From a virus, in IMG/VR virus record IMGVR_UViG_3300044824_000086, positions 1 to 50,348 of that record: 50,348 nucleotides of DNA; one strand, given 5' to 3'. Numbering within the stretch: the stretch's first letter is position 1; each line of letters starts with the position of its first letter. Position numbers and translations under genes: made by a program. The notes beneath the pieces were generated by a model. The model had not been told where the DNA came from, searched no databases, and saw nothing but the letters and a program-made list of their open reading frames with translations. Positions 7,982 through 16,036 of this stretch are shown piece after piece.

Positions 7982-10381
7982 TTAGCCTCCTTCGACTGCG
8001 TAGGTTGGATCGCTCAATTGAATAACCATTACGATCTCTCGTAGGGACCATTGACCATATAGAGTAATCGACGCATCAACCGTCGCGCCCTGATAACCAG
8101 CGTTGGGTGGACTATAATGTTTAGTCTCCCCTGTATAGGAGGTGAAGGTCGATACGGTGTCGGTGCCGAAGGGAGATTGCCCGAAGCCTTCGTTACCAAA
8201 ACCTGCACCAGTGGCCATATCTCCCATTGGTTGAGAGTACACAGCGTCTTGGGAGGCTACGATAATAGCCTCAGTATTGGTTACTCCCGTAGGCATCTTA
8301 CCGAAGATATAGATGTCGCTGAGATATTTACCAATCTCAGGAGCTTGGCAGTCGTAGTCACCCGTTGTGATGGTTGAAGTTATGATGGTGCCGTCGTCGG
8401 TTGTACCTTGCAAAGCTTCATATACGAGGCCAGTCGTAGGCGAGCCTATATAAAGGTTGTCGGTATCGGAGGTAAATAGCGACGTCCCTGTCCAACCGTT
8501 GATCGTATACCATTGGCGTTTTATTTCGTCCCAACATAGAACGTAATTGGGGTAGGTTGATGAGCCTTGAGGGATGAATACGAAGACTGTGTGGTCGTAA
8601 TATGCCATCATTATCGTCGGGAGGTAGGTTGATGAAACGGTGTCGAGGTAATTCTTAACCTTATTGGGGCCGTCTTCGGAAATGTCTGAGAACGCCGAGC
8701 CGCTGAAGAATATAATAGAATTATCCGGGGTATAGAAGTATATCCCATTGGGAGACTTCACGAAGGCTTGCACACCTACTCCACCATATTCACGCGATAA
8801 GGCGATGGGAGGCGTTGTGAGATTCTCTGGAGAGAATTGCCATATGGAGTCGGTCAGTCCGAGATACGCATACCCCCACTTTGAGGTGCCCCACATAATT
8901 GCGTGGCCTTGATTGGGCTCGATCTCGAGGAAGTTATTGATGTGATCGTATACGTCGTAGGTGTATTGCTGAGATACCATCACGCCCGTGGGATAGGTGA
9001 GATTAGCTTGGTCGGTTACGTTAGCGAGAATAACATAATTATTATGAATGAATATGACCTTAGGAATATATGGCGTATTGGTATTCTGCGTCACATACAC
9101 CGCCCCAAGGTTAGCATCCGCGATATTATCAACATAGGTGGTCGTCGTCGTATTCCCAAATCCAGTAACGAGTCTAATCGCATTAGACGACCCTCCGATG
9201 CGGTAGAGATTACGTTGAAGGAGACGAGTCGAACTGCTCGTTGGGATGTAAATGAGGTTGGCGGAATTGCTCGAACAATTTAATCCATTAGCCATATACG
9301 CGGATTGGTTCCACGATACAGGCGACAACGCACTCTCCAAACCAGTATCCGATACGAAGGTCGTATACCAGAAATACGACCCATTAAGATTGCCTGAGCT
9401 CGCGATGTTGGCTTTAATCGAGGCTTGTTGAAGGTGCATGAAGTCTAATGTCACGATCACAGGGCCATTGGCGGTGGGGCTAAATGAGAATAAAGCTCCG
9501 GTGATATTACTCCAAGATGGTGAACCCGAGGCGGACATATTTATTTTAGGAATATAAACGGTATAAGCGCCTAATGCTGCATTAAGTATCGAGGGACCGT
9601 AATTTAAAGCTCCACCGACAGTGCTACCGTATATATTGCTTGAGGTGTTAGTATATAACCCTATATTGACTTCATTTGCTGGCGAGTACCATGAGGCTGC
9701 ATAGATGTAGAGAGTAATATAGTCTGTCGTTGGAGATGCGGAACCGTCTTGACGATGGGTGAGGTCCAACGCAGGGCTGAAGTTTTTTTGCCACACGGCG
9801 AGATTAGTGCTACCGGAGGTGTCGAATTGGATACCTTGAAGGCCAGTGACGAAGTGGCCATAGTCAGGGGCAACGGTGGAATTGTTGCCGGAGGTGAGGG
9901 TCCAGTCGGAGGTGCGCTCGAAGTCTTCGATCATTTTATAGTCATTAGGATCGGGAACGCCTAATGGTTCGAGTAGAGATTGATTCTTACGGAAGATACG
10001 AGCTTTGCCAACTTGGTCGACGATGATTAGGGCGTTTTGATATTGAACAAGTTGACAGATTGTCGAAGTGTTGATGTCACCTGCTGAACCAATAGCGGTC
10101 CAAGAGGGAGCACCGATTGGAGAAGTATAGAGTTGACCTCCATAAGCGCACACCAATAATTTGGTCGAAGGGTCCGACCAGAATGTCCCAAGGCCGGTGA
10201 TGGGATTAGAACCTAATGAGGAAGCGACGAATCGTATTAAACCATTACGAGTATCGAGGCTACCTCGACGTGGCCGAACGTTCTCGAGCTTGGCGAATAT
10301 TCCCTCAGCGAGCTCAGTGGTGTCGCTATACGAGTCGAGGCCGAGGAATTGTTTGATGCGGATTACTTTGGTCGTAGGCAT
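7982..10381 (-). CDS. Tail nozzle/stabilisation-type protein (799 aa)
   Basis: The ATG at 10381 overlaps the previous stop (TAATG); an upstream in-frame start would lie inside the adaptor gene. The N-terminus (KQFLGLDSYSDTTELAEG...ENVRPRRGSLDTRNG) matches the opening of phage tail nozzle/stabilisation proteins, in which a repeated 'G..N..P..G....R.G' strand begins a beta-propeller. The rest is beta-rich (Ser, Thr, Tyr, Asn), with a probable inserted jelly-roll at about residues 165-330. It lies directly after an adaptor gene, as in T7- and P22-type tails. It is expected to form the distal part of the short tail. Confidence 0.65.
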   Translation of the reverse strand: MPTTKVIRIKQFLGLDSYSDTTELAEGIFAKLENVRPRRGSLDTRNGLIRFVASSLGSNPITGLGTFWSDPSTKLLVCAYGGQLYTSPIGAPSWTAIGSAGDINTSTICQLVQYQNALIIVDQVGKARIFRKNQSLLEPLGVPDPNDYKMIEDFERTSDWTLTSGNNSTVAPDYGHFVTGLQGIQFDTSGSTNLAVWQKNFSPALDLTHRQDGSASPTTDYITLYIYAASWYSPANEVNIGLYTNTSSNIYGSTVGGALNYGPSILNAALGAYTVYIPKINMSASGSPSWSNITGALFSFSPTANGPVIVTLDFMHLQQASIKANIASSGNLNGSYFWYTTFVSDTGLESALSPVSWNQSAYMANGLNCSSNSANLIYIPTSSSTRLLQRNLYRIGGSSNAIRLVTGFGNTTTTTYVDNIADANLGAVYVTQNTNTPYIPKVIFIHNNYVILANVTDQANLTYPTGVMVSQQYTYDVYDHINNFLEIEPNQGHAIMWGTSKWGYAYLGLTDSIWQFSPENLTTPPIALSREYGGVGVQAFVKSPNGIYFYTPDNSIIFFSGSAFSDISEDGPNKVKNYLDTVSSTYLPTIMMAYYDHTVFVFIPQGSSTYPNYVLCWDEIKRQWYTINGWTGTSLFTSDTDNLYIGSPTTGLVYEALQGTTDDGTIITSTITTGDYDCQAPEIGKYLSDIYIFGKMPTGVTNTEAIIVASQDAVYSQPMGDMATGAGFGNEGFGQSPFGTDTVSTFTSYTGETKHYSPPNAGYQGATVDASITLYGQWSLREIVMVIQLSDPTYAVEGG

Positions 10382-11190
10382 TAAGCACCTACCGTGGGAG
10401 GAGTCAATCCTAATAGATTGCAATACTCAGTGAGGTAGGCGACGCTCATAGCTTTCTGTCGCATCATCTCAGCGCATTTATACGTCGCGTAGGAGACGAT
10501 TGCACGATGGAGCTCAATCGGAAAGCGAGGCGACTGAGTATCGGTCGCGAGCATATTATCCATCCCTTGATACCATAGGTCATAAACAGGCGCGGGGACA
10601 TAATTGGGAGTGACGTTTAGAGTAATCTGGTATAATCCTCCTACCATCTCGCGTGTCGTCCACATTACGCCATTGTCGTTATAGGTGGCTCCTGGCGACG
10701 TTGGCCATGTAGGTTGCGTCGGTCCACTCGTACCAGCGGTCGTACATTCATAAAAGTAGTCATTAGGCGACGTTGGGATAACGTAGGAAGTCGTCGATGG
10801 TGTAGCCGCCCAAACGCTATAGGCGAAGTTAGCTTGCCATGTTGTTAGCGTTCCGTCGATAGGCACCGAATTAAGGTAATATCCTCCTGGGATCGTTGTG
10901 GAGAATTGATATATCATACCTTTGTTGGTTACGTCGATTTGAGGAATGGGAGTGCCGTCATCACGCGCTAACGACTTAATCCCCAATACTTGCCAAGGGA
11001 GGTTATACGTTGCTACACCCGTCGTAATATTGAGACTCGTATGAACGAGATAAACCTTACCTTTAATGCAAGCCTCTTTGATACCTTCGTTAATATAAAG
11101 GTTGATGTCACTGTCGAAAAAGAACGACGCATTAACATTCTCCTGAGCGAGGTTCTGACGAACTAATAGTCTAATATCTTGTCGTGTCAT
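10381..11190 (-). CDS. Head-tail adaptor with an inserted beta domain
   Basis: Residues 1-60 (MTRQDIRLLVRQNLAQEN...DSDINLYINEGIKEAC) have the helical N-terminus seen in adaptor/tail tubular A-type proteins. A strand-rich part follows. From about residue 112 there is an inserted module with YEC TTAGTSG, QPTWPTSPG and DNGVMWT. This small carbohydrate-binding-like repeat is common in phage fibres. The protein returns to adaptor helices at the end (PIELHRAIVSYATYKCAEMMRQ). It overlaps the nozzle gene. It probably joins portal and nozzle and may expose the inserted module on the virion surface. Confidence 0.6.
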   Translation of the reverse strand: MTRQDIRLLVRQNLAQENVNASFFFDSDINLYINEGIKEACIKGKVYLVHTSLNITTGVATYNLPWQVLGIKSLARDDGTPIPQIDVTNKGMIYQFSTTIPGGYYLNSVPIDGTLTTWQANFAYSVWAATPSTTSYVIPTSPNDYFYECTTAGTSGPTQPTWPTSPGATYNDNGVMWTTREMVGGLYQITLNVTPNYVPAPVYDLWYQGMDNMLATDTQSPRFPIELHRAIVSYATYKCAEMMRQKAMSVAYLTEYCNLLGLTPPTVGA

Positions 11191-11199
11191 CTGCTCACC

Positions 11200-12198
11200 T
11201 TAGAAACTAAACGTATCAAGGACTAAATACCAACCAACGACGCCGTTAAGCCATATTGTCTGCGGTACGAGCAATGGCATATCGATTACAGCAAATACCG
11301 AAGCAGCTGCACTTGAGGCGATAGTTTTATTACCACTGCCGGTTGAGATTGATGAGATTGATAACGACCCACTTGCTAAGACTTCGACGGTAAAAGATGC
11401 ACGTTTTGCTTGTACGGGAACGTATGTTGATAGAGATTGCGATATGTAACCACCCGTATTACCAGCGGTCGCGATTTGAGGATTGCTAACGAGAACTTCG
11501 AGTGGGGAGATATACCAATTTGAGCTATCACACCAGATTTTAGTTTTTTGACTAATCATCGCATTACTACCGATTCCTACGGTAGCTCCCCACCAGTTGC
11601 CTGAGGCGAGGTTGAGGGTGCACGTCCCGGCGCCTATGGATTCGACCTCGATCCAATTACCGCTGATGGTGGCGTTAGCTGCGGGGATGCCGTTGAGGTT
11701 ATAGTTGTTGGCGCTATTAACGATTATTAGTTTACAGAAGTCGGTTGTCAATATCGTGTAGTTATTGCCAGTTGATTTGGTGGCGATGGTGTAAGGTCCA
11801 AGAGGCGCAGCGTTTGCGGCTGCGAGGGGGCCAACTGTTGAACCATTAATCTGAACGTACATACCTGCGCTTGTGGTCCAGATTGAACCATTCGTGGGGG
11901 CGGCGACGGAGGCAACGGGGGTGAGAATAACAACGCCTTTGTTCTCGTCGATTTGAGGGGCGTTGGCTGTAGAGCCTAAGTTAATGAGACCTTTCGTTGC
12001 GTGGCTCGTCGATGAGACGGTAAGGTTAGCCGACGCTGTATTGTTACCAAATATCGTATATCCTTGCATGGAGAAGTTGGCCGATTTGAACATCATTTCT
12101 TTGTCGACGGAGGTGAAGAATGATGTCATGTCGGTGTAATAAGGGTTCTCACCTAACGAGGGGATGGTCCAAGCGTAATTTGTTGTCGATCCTGACAT
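11200..12198 (-). CDS. Tail fibre or appendage protein (332 aa)
   Basis: ATG at 12198 follows TAGGAGCCCACT. The N-terminus (NYAWTIPSLGENPYYTDMTSFFTSVDKEM) is a typical phage appendage anchor. Next come a small beta domain and the segment GSIWTTSAGMYVQINGSTVGPL, a motif repeatedly found in fibres. The C-terminal 180 residues are beta-rich, with Ser, Asn and Gly (IWCDSSNWYISPLEV). The place between the metalloprotease and the adaptor, and the composition, support a receptor-binding or appendage role. Confidence 0.55.
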   Translation of the reverse strand: MSGSTTNYAWTIPSLGENPYYTDMTSFFTSVDKEMMFKSANFSMQGYTIFGNNTASANLTVSSTSHATKGLINLGSTANAPQIDENKGVVILTPVASVAAPTNGSIWTTSAGMYVQINGSTVGPLAAANAAPLGPYTIATKSTGNNYTILTTDFCKLIIVNSANNYNLNGIPAANATISGNWIEVESIGAGTCTLNLASGNWWGATVGIGSNAMISQKTKIWCDSSNWYISPLEVLVSNPQIATAGNTGGYISQSLSTYVPVQAKRASFTVEVLASGSLSISSISTGSGNKTIASSAAASVFAVIDMPLLVPQTIWLNGVVGWYLVLDTFSF

Positions 12199-12207
12199 AG
12201 TGGGCTC

Positions 12208-13044
12208 CTATGGTCTATATAACTTTTGCACTAACAATCTAAGCTGATCTCTAAGATAATCCTCACCACTTTTACCTTGAGCATTCGCATGTTCCTCGAA
12301 CCACTTGGTATTCTTCTCAACATTAGGCCACTCTTTACGATATATCTTCGGCAAGCCCGTTCGCTCTAACATTTCATTACCTAAAAAGTCTGCTATGGAT
12401 TCATTAAACTTACCAAAATATGTCGGATTGTTATACAAATTCTCTCGCGCCTCAAGACTTGCCGGCATACCCTCTGCATTAAGCGCATCCCGTGTGAGGT
12501 CCCAATGTAGTGCATGACCTCCTTCGTGGCCAACGGTGGGGACAAACTCACCTGGGATGGGGAGTCCACGAGGCCATTTCTGAGCGGCTGGCTTAGTATA
12601 TCCTACTGGCATCGTAGAAATCTCAGGAGTCCAATCTTTGTATTGAGGATCACCAGTAAGCCATTGCCTTGAAGGTCTCGTGAATGCGCCTCCCCAACCA
12701 GAAACCTTCTCACCTGGAAGTGCAGCTGTAATTTCTGGACTATAAACATCGATACGCTCCCCAGGAGGGAGTACATGAAAGTGTTCAAGGTCTTTATAGA
12801 GACTCGATGGAAAGCCCTTCGTCATTAGCTTTAATAACGACGCCACCGACTCAGGGTCACGTTCGATTAAACCATGAGGGATAAGACTCTTTAACATTTC
12901 CGAGGTCGCCGCACCTGAGGTCATCCCCACATCAACACCCGACGCGGGAATATTCTCGGTGAAGAATTTAAATATCTTATTACGTTTCAACGGCTCGAGG
13001 GCGCCTCGAACTTGTTGATTGAGAAGGTCAAACATTTCGCTCAT
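12208..13044 (-). CDS. Putative zinc metalloprotease (HEGGH) of the virion
   Basis: The protein is 278 residues. HEGGH at 173-177 is an HExxH zinc motif in a helix (VGHEGGHALHWDL). Glu215 in FNESIADFLGNE, about 40 residues on, is a suitable third ligand, as in gluzincins. Residues 8-41 closely match residues 48-81 of the 849-residue internal protein. That shared module could be a capsid- or ejection-targeting tag, or mark a protease-substrate pair. No signal peptide is seen. It sits among adaptor and fibre genes. The start ATG at 13044 has a weak ribosome binding site; Met4 is an alternative. Confidence 0.65.
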   Translation of the reverse strand: MSEMFDLLNQQVRGALEPLKRNKIFKFFTENIPASGVDVGMTSGAATSEMLKSLIPHGLIERDPESVASLLKLMTKGFPSSLYKDLEHFHVLPPGERIDVYSPEITAALPGEKVSGWGGAFTRPSRQWLTGDPQYKDWTPEISTMPVGYTKPAAQKWPRGLPIPGEFVPTVGHEGGHALHWDLTRDALNAEGMPASLEARENLYNNPTYFGKFNESIADFLGNEMLERTGLPKIYRKEWPNVEKNTKWFEEHANAQGKSGEDYLRDQLRLLVQKLYRP

Positions 13045-13046
13045 AG

Positions 13047-13943
13047 CTAATCCACATCATGCGAGGCGGCAAAGGTGTCGCTCGCTGGATAGGTTAACGA
13101 CGTTCCCTGAGTATCTTTCACAGCATCAGGGGCATTAGCACGGGAGAAGTCTTCGAATATGGCGTCGGCGAGTAATTCCTTATAATGGACGTCCTCAATC
13201 TTATAACGCTCCATCCAGCCACCCTTCGGATCAAGAGAATCTTTCACGCGAAAGCACTGACGAAGGGCGTGTGATTCAATTAGGTCCTCAGGTAAGTACA
13301 ATTGCGAAGGCGTTGACACCGTCGGCAGCACAGCATCGACATATATCTTACCGTATATTCTCAATGGATATTGCTGATCCGGGATGGGATAGATCTCAAT
13401 CTGCGATAACATCGTCCCACCGTCGATATCAAAGCCAGCATCGGCCCAATAAAGAGGTTGGCCTGTCTCGAGGCGCGATGGATCGATGCTATTAAAATAG
13501 GCTTGGGATTTCTTCGGTAGAGACGTTTGGTAGGTAACGTCGTAAACCTTTAATTGAGGCGTAGGGAGTTTATATATATAGAATGAGATGGTATATTCCG
13601 ATCCGGTTAGAGTAACCTGTGACCATCCTCCTATAGTTATCGAAGTTGGAGATGTCTGAGTTAAGATTTGAAATTTACTGTCGCTCCAGTCGAGGGTCAT
13701 CCACCCTCCTACCATCGCAGCGGTGAAGGTCGTCCCGTGACCTGTAATCGATCCACTCGTATTAACGTCGACGGTCCCTGTGGCGTAGGGTCCAGTGGTG
13801 ATGATGTTACGAGTTATATTAAGACATTGCCAATCCATACGAGCTAATTGGGCATACGAATCCTGAACGAATGACCTCACAAGGTCAGGTTGCAACCCAG
13901 GACATAGTCTAAATATATTATTCGTTATCGAGGCGAGGCTCAT
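13047..13943 (-). CDS. Second head-tail adaptor-like protein (298 aa)
   Basis: The N-terminus (SITNNIFRLCPGLQPDLVRSFVQDSYAQLARMDWQ) has the helical shape of an adaptor/connector. A beta domain follows at about residues 40-120, with GTVDVNTSGSITGHGTTFT. This motif is common in phage connector proteins of short-tailed phages and is followed by MVGGWM. The C-terminal half contains PEDLIESHALRQCF and a helix with RYKIEDVHYKELLADA, again adaptor-like. It resembles the protein at 10381-11190 in plan. It starts just downstream of a 45-bp dyad (13960-14004). Confidence 0.55.
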   Translation of the reverse strand: MSLASITNNIFRLCPGLQPDLVRSFVQDSYAQLARMDWQCLNITRNIITTGPYATGTVDVNTSGSITGHGTTFTAAMVGGWMTLDWSDSKFQILTQTSPTSITIGGWSQVTLTGSEYTISFYIYKLPTPQLKVYDVTYQTSLPKKSQAYFNSIDPSRLETGQPLYWADAGFDIDGGTMLSQIEIYPIPDQQYPLRIYGKIYVDAVLPTVSTPSQLYLPEDLIESHALRQCFRVKDSLDPKGGWMERYKIEDVHYKELLADAIFEDFSRANAPDAVKDTQGTSLTYPASDTFAASHDVD

Positions 13944-13959
13944 CTCATTACCTACCTAT

Positions 13960-14004
13960 GGGGCCATGATAGCAGTTGATCGGATAAACACCCATCATGG
14001 CCCC
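13960..14004. promoter_or_regulatory. 45-bp nested dyad with regulator-like palindrome
   Basis: Outer arms GGGGCCATGAT (13960-13970) and ATCATGGCCCC (13994-14004) are a perfect 11-bp inverted repeat. Between them lies a 21-bp imperfect palindrome (13972-13992, starting GCAGTTGATCGGATAAAC). This is one of five related sites in the window (also 32506, 38846, 40915 and 44256). It sits between a foreign-looking gene block and the adaptor gene, 17 bases upstream of the adaptor's ATG. It could be an operator, a terminator hairpin, or both. On the minus strand the arm is not followed by a T run. Confidence 0.55.
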
Positions 14005-14017
14005 CCTTCGTCATTAG

Positions 14018-14335
14018 TTACGTCGTTGGAATCGTGCCCTGGATTGTAGCGATCTGAGCTTTAATTGCGTCTAAAGCTGCCGAATCATCCGCGCTTAGAA
14101 CCTTACCTTCAAGGGCCGTCACTGCCGCAGCCAGCGTATTCAACGCCGTCTGAATGTCTGTAATAACCTGTAGCATGTCTTTCTCCTTTCTCGTTATGAG
14201 AGTTATTTGATTTTGGAGGTCTTGGATTTGTTTATAAATAGTCTGCCAAGCCTCATCCTGTGCCGCTTTGTCAGTCTCCGCTTTGTCGATGATCCCCTTG
14301 AGCAGCGCCTTCTCTTTGACTGTCAGTGCCATCAT
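14018..14335 (-). CDS. Coiled-coil protein of the lysis block (about 105 aa)
   Basis: The start is ATGATG at 14335/14332. GGAGG lies six bases before the second ATG, which overlaps the previous stop. The whole protein is helical with heptad patterns (KDMLQVITDIQTALNTLAAAVTALEGKV) and ends TIQGTIPTT. Similar short coiled coils occur in phages near holins and tail-fibre chaperones. There is no membrane segment. It is the first gene after the dyad, inside the GC-richer block, and its codons (GCC, CTG) differ from the core genome. Confidence 0.5.
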   Translation of the reverse strand: MMALTVKEKALLKGIIDKAETDKAAQDEAWQTIYKQIQDLQNQITLITRKEKDMLQVITDIQTALNTLAAAVTALEGKVLSADDSAALDAIKAQIATIQGTIPTT

Positions 14336-14619
14336 TTACCTCCATTGAGTTGCTTGTGGAGGTCGTCAATGGAAGGTCCGCCATCCGCCGCATCCTTCCT
14401 CAGCTGCATCTCGCTTCGTTCCTGGCTCGTCTTGGATGTCCCGTAGATCACCCCTATGATCGTCCCAAGGACCGTTCCAAGGAAGAAGCCCAGGATGGTG
14501 TTGGAGTGGTCCTTGCCGCTCTCGGGGATGGGATACCAGACCGCCAGGAAGCAAAAGACGATGACGCAGAACATCAGCCCCGCCGCTATGCCATAGAACC
14601 ATTTGTCTTTGGCGGTCAT
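14332..14619 (-). CDS. Two-pass membrane protein, holin-like (95 aa)
   Basis: Two membrane segments are clear: residues 9-27 (YGIAAGLMFCVIVFCFLAV) and about 41-60 (TILGFFLGTVLGTIIGVIYG). A charged C-terminal tail of about 35 residues follows. The loop between them is short and polar (PESGKDHSN). The size and plan fit a class II holin. The 'NTILGFFLGTVLGTIIG' segment is typical of small phage holin-like proteins. It overlaps the coiled-coil gene and neighbours other small membrane proteins, so a role in timed lysis is likely but unproven. Confidence 0.55.
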   Translation of the reverse strand: MTAKDKWFYGIAAGLMFCVIVFCFLAVWYPIPESGKDHSNTILGFFLGTVLGTIIGVIYGTSKTSQERSEMQLRKDAADGGPSIDDLHKQLNGGK

Positions 14620-14620
14620 G

Positions 14621-14824
14621 TCACCTCCCTATGTGAAACTTATGGACCGGCCCCACAGACCCGATAGACCCGAAGTCCACAAAGCAACTGAGCAGCCACA
14701 GGACCAGCACTATGATTACGACCGCTTCCAGGATTCTCTTGATCGTCGGGTTCATCGGGACGTAGGTCTCGACAAGCCACAGAAGCACGCCTACGACGAT
14801 AATTACTATGATGATTCCTATCAT
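14621..14824 (-). CDS. Thivi_2564-family small membrane protein
   Basis: This 67-residue protein has two hydrophobic helices: residues 1-18 (MIGIIIVIIVVGVLLWLV) and 32-48. They are separated by ETYVPMNPTIKRILEAV, then VLWLLSCF. The motif LLWLVxTYxPMxxxIKxIL followed by VLWLLS is the hallmark of the Thivi_2564 family. These two-pass proteins of unknown role are often seen in phages and prophages close to lysis genes. RBS GGAGGGACC precedes the ATG. Its position beside a holin-like gene suggests a helper in lysis or membrane change. Confidence 0.65.
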   Translation of the reverse strand: MIGIIIVIIVVGVLLWLVETYVPMNPTIKRILEAVVIIVLVLWLLSCFVDFGSIGSVGPVHKFHIGR

Positions 14825-14832
14825 GGTCCCTC

Positions 14833-15573
14833 CTACTGGTTGTCTACGAGAGCCTGGCGCATCTGACCCATCTCTTCATTCGTCATCTTCCCGGTTTTTA
14901 CCCACTCAGCCATCTTGTTCAGCACGTCCTGTTCTTTATCCGTAATGGCCTGACGTTCCTGGACTGATGCTGTCTTGTACGCCGTCCCCGTCGTGCCAAG
15001 AGGGATGTTAATGATCGAGAACATCGGTCCGCCGGCCAGGGCCTTATTGTTGAAGTCGTAGCCTCCAAAGAACCCTATCGAGGGATTCATGGCCGTCAGG
15101 ATCGAATTAAGGGTACTCGTATTGACTGCCGAGCCTCCGAAGGTAGCCGCCAACTGAAGAAGGTTGATCATGAACGAGGCGCCGACCACGTCGCATTTCT
15201 GAGTCGATACGGCGTCAGGGCTGGCGAAGAAGCCCTCGAACCTACCGACGAGAAGCCCGTTGTCATAGTTGATGAGGTCCACGCCCACACCTGGGGCTGT
15301 CGTATGGATGCCCTTCTGCTCGTAGATGAGACCCACGTCGCCCGAGAGATTCGCCGGGAATACCCACTGGAGCCCGGTAGGCACGACGATCTGTCCGCCA
15401 AGGCCCATCTTGGGAGGGTTGCTCCGGGGCGGCCAGGGCTGTGGGGCGAGATAGGCGGCCTGCATCTGCTCGTTTGTCATTACAGGCGGCAGAGGGGTCT
15501 GTTGTGCCGAGCAGGTAAATGCGAGAGCCCCCATTGCAAGAGCCACAGCCAAAAATACAAGAACGGTTTTCAT
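14833..15573 (-). CDS. Secreted or outer-membrane protein, unknown (246 aa)
   Basis: A Sec signal peptide is evident: MKTVLVFLAVALAMGALAFTCSAQ, with cleavage probably after CSA. A Pro-rich stretch follows. Then comes a beta-rich part (GLGGQIVVPTGLQWVFPANLSGDVGLIYEQKG, later NYDNGLLVGRFEGFF and PSIGFFGGYDF) that looks like strands of a small outer-membrane barrel. The last 40 residues are helical and charged. Export to the periplasm or outer membrane during infection is expected. The function is unknown. A phage gene coding an exported host-type protein inside a GC-rich block suggests acquisition. Confidence 0.5.
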   Translation of the reverse strand: MKTVLVFLAVALAMGALAFTCSAQQTPLPPVMTNEQMQAAYLAPQPWPPRSNPPKMGLGGQIVVPTGLQWVFPANLSGDVGLIYEQKGIHTTAPGVGVDLINYDNGLLVGRFEGFFASPDAVSTQKCDVVGASFMINLLQLAATFGGSAVNTSTLNSILTAMNPSIGFFGGYDFNNKALAGGPMFSIINIPLGTTGTAYKTASVQERQAITDKEQDVLNKMAEWVKTGKMTNEEMGQMRQALVDNQ

Positions 15574-15586
15574 TTTGTTGCCTCCT

Positions 15587-16036
15587 TTATTTGAGACTCA
15601 TTACTGCGTCACGAATTGGAAACCATATCTCCCCTATGGGCGAGAGGATGTAGGTCTGCATCTCTTCCCACGCCTGAGCCACGGTCCAGCCCTGCACCTT
15701 GACCCGGTAGGCTGCGCATACTAGACCAGTTCGGTCCTGTCCTTGTTGACAATGAACGTAAACAGGCTGGTTAGTAGATAGTCTCATAGCCTGAAGGCTC
15801 ATTGTAACTTGACCACTGTCTGGAGCAAACACAGTCATTGGATAAGCCACGAGTGCAAACTCATTAAACGGCGGGTTATCTACGTGAAATTCCTCAAGAT
15901 TGATAATGGTCTTAATTCCCAACTGTTTTAGGGTCTCGTAGTTGGCAGGCCGGGCCCCTCGGTATATCTTCCCATCTTCCACGATCCCCACGTTGGTCAG
16001 GCCGGGTAGGTCGATTATGTGAGTGGTCTTGATCAT
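15587..16036 (-). CDS. Protein tyrosine/dual-specificity phosphatase-like
   Basis: The 149-residue protein carries the Cys phosphatase signature HCQQGQDRTG at residues 95-104 (HCx5R, Cys96 and Arg102). The N-terminal part (IYRGARPANYETLKQLGIKTIINLE) is the usual lead-in of atypical dual-specificity/PFA-DSP-type phosphatases. Asp73 in FAPDSG may be the general acid. The length suits a compact catalytic domain. It has no signal peptide, so it would act in the cytoplasm on phosphoproteins or inositol phosphates. It overlaps the next upstream gene by 4 bases. A phosphatase in a lysis block is unusual. Confidence 0.7.
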   Translation of the reverse strand: MIKTTHIIDLPGLTNVGIVEDGKIYRGARPANYETLKQLGIKTIINLEEFHVDNPPFNEFALVAYPMTVFAPDSGQVTMSLQAMRLSTNQPVYVHCQQGQDRTGLVCAAYRVKVQGWTVAQAWEEMQTYILSPIGEIWFPIRDAVMSLK

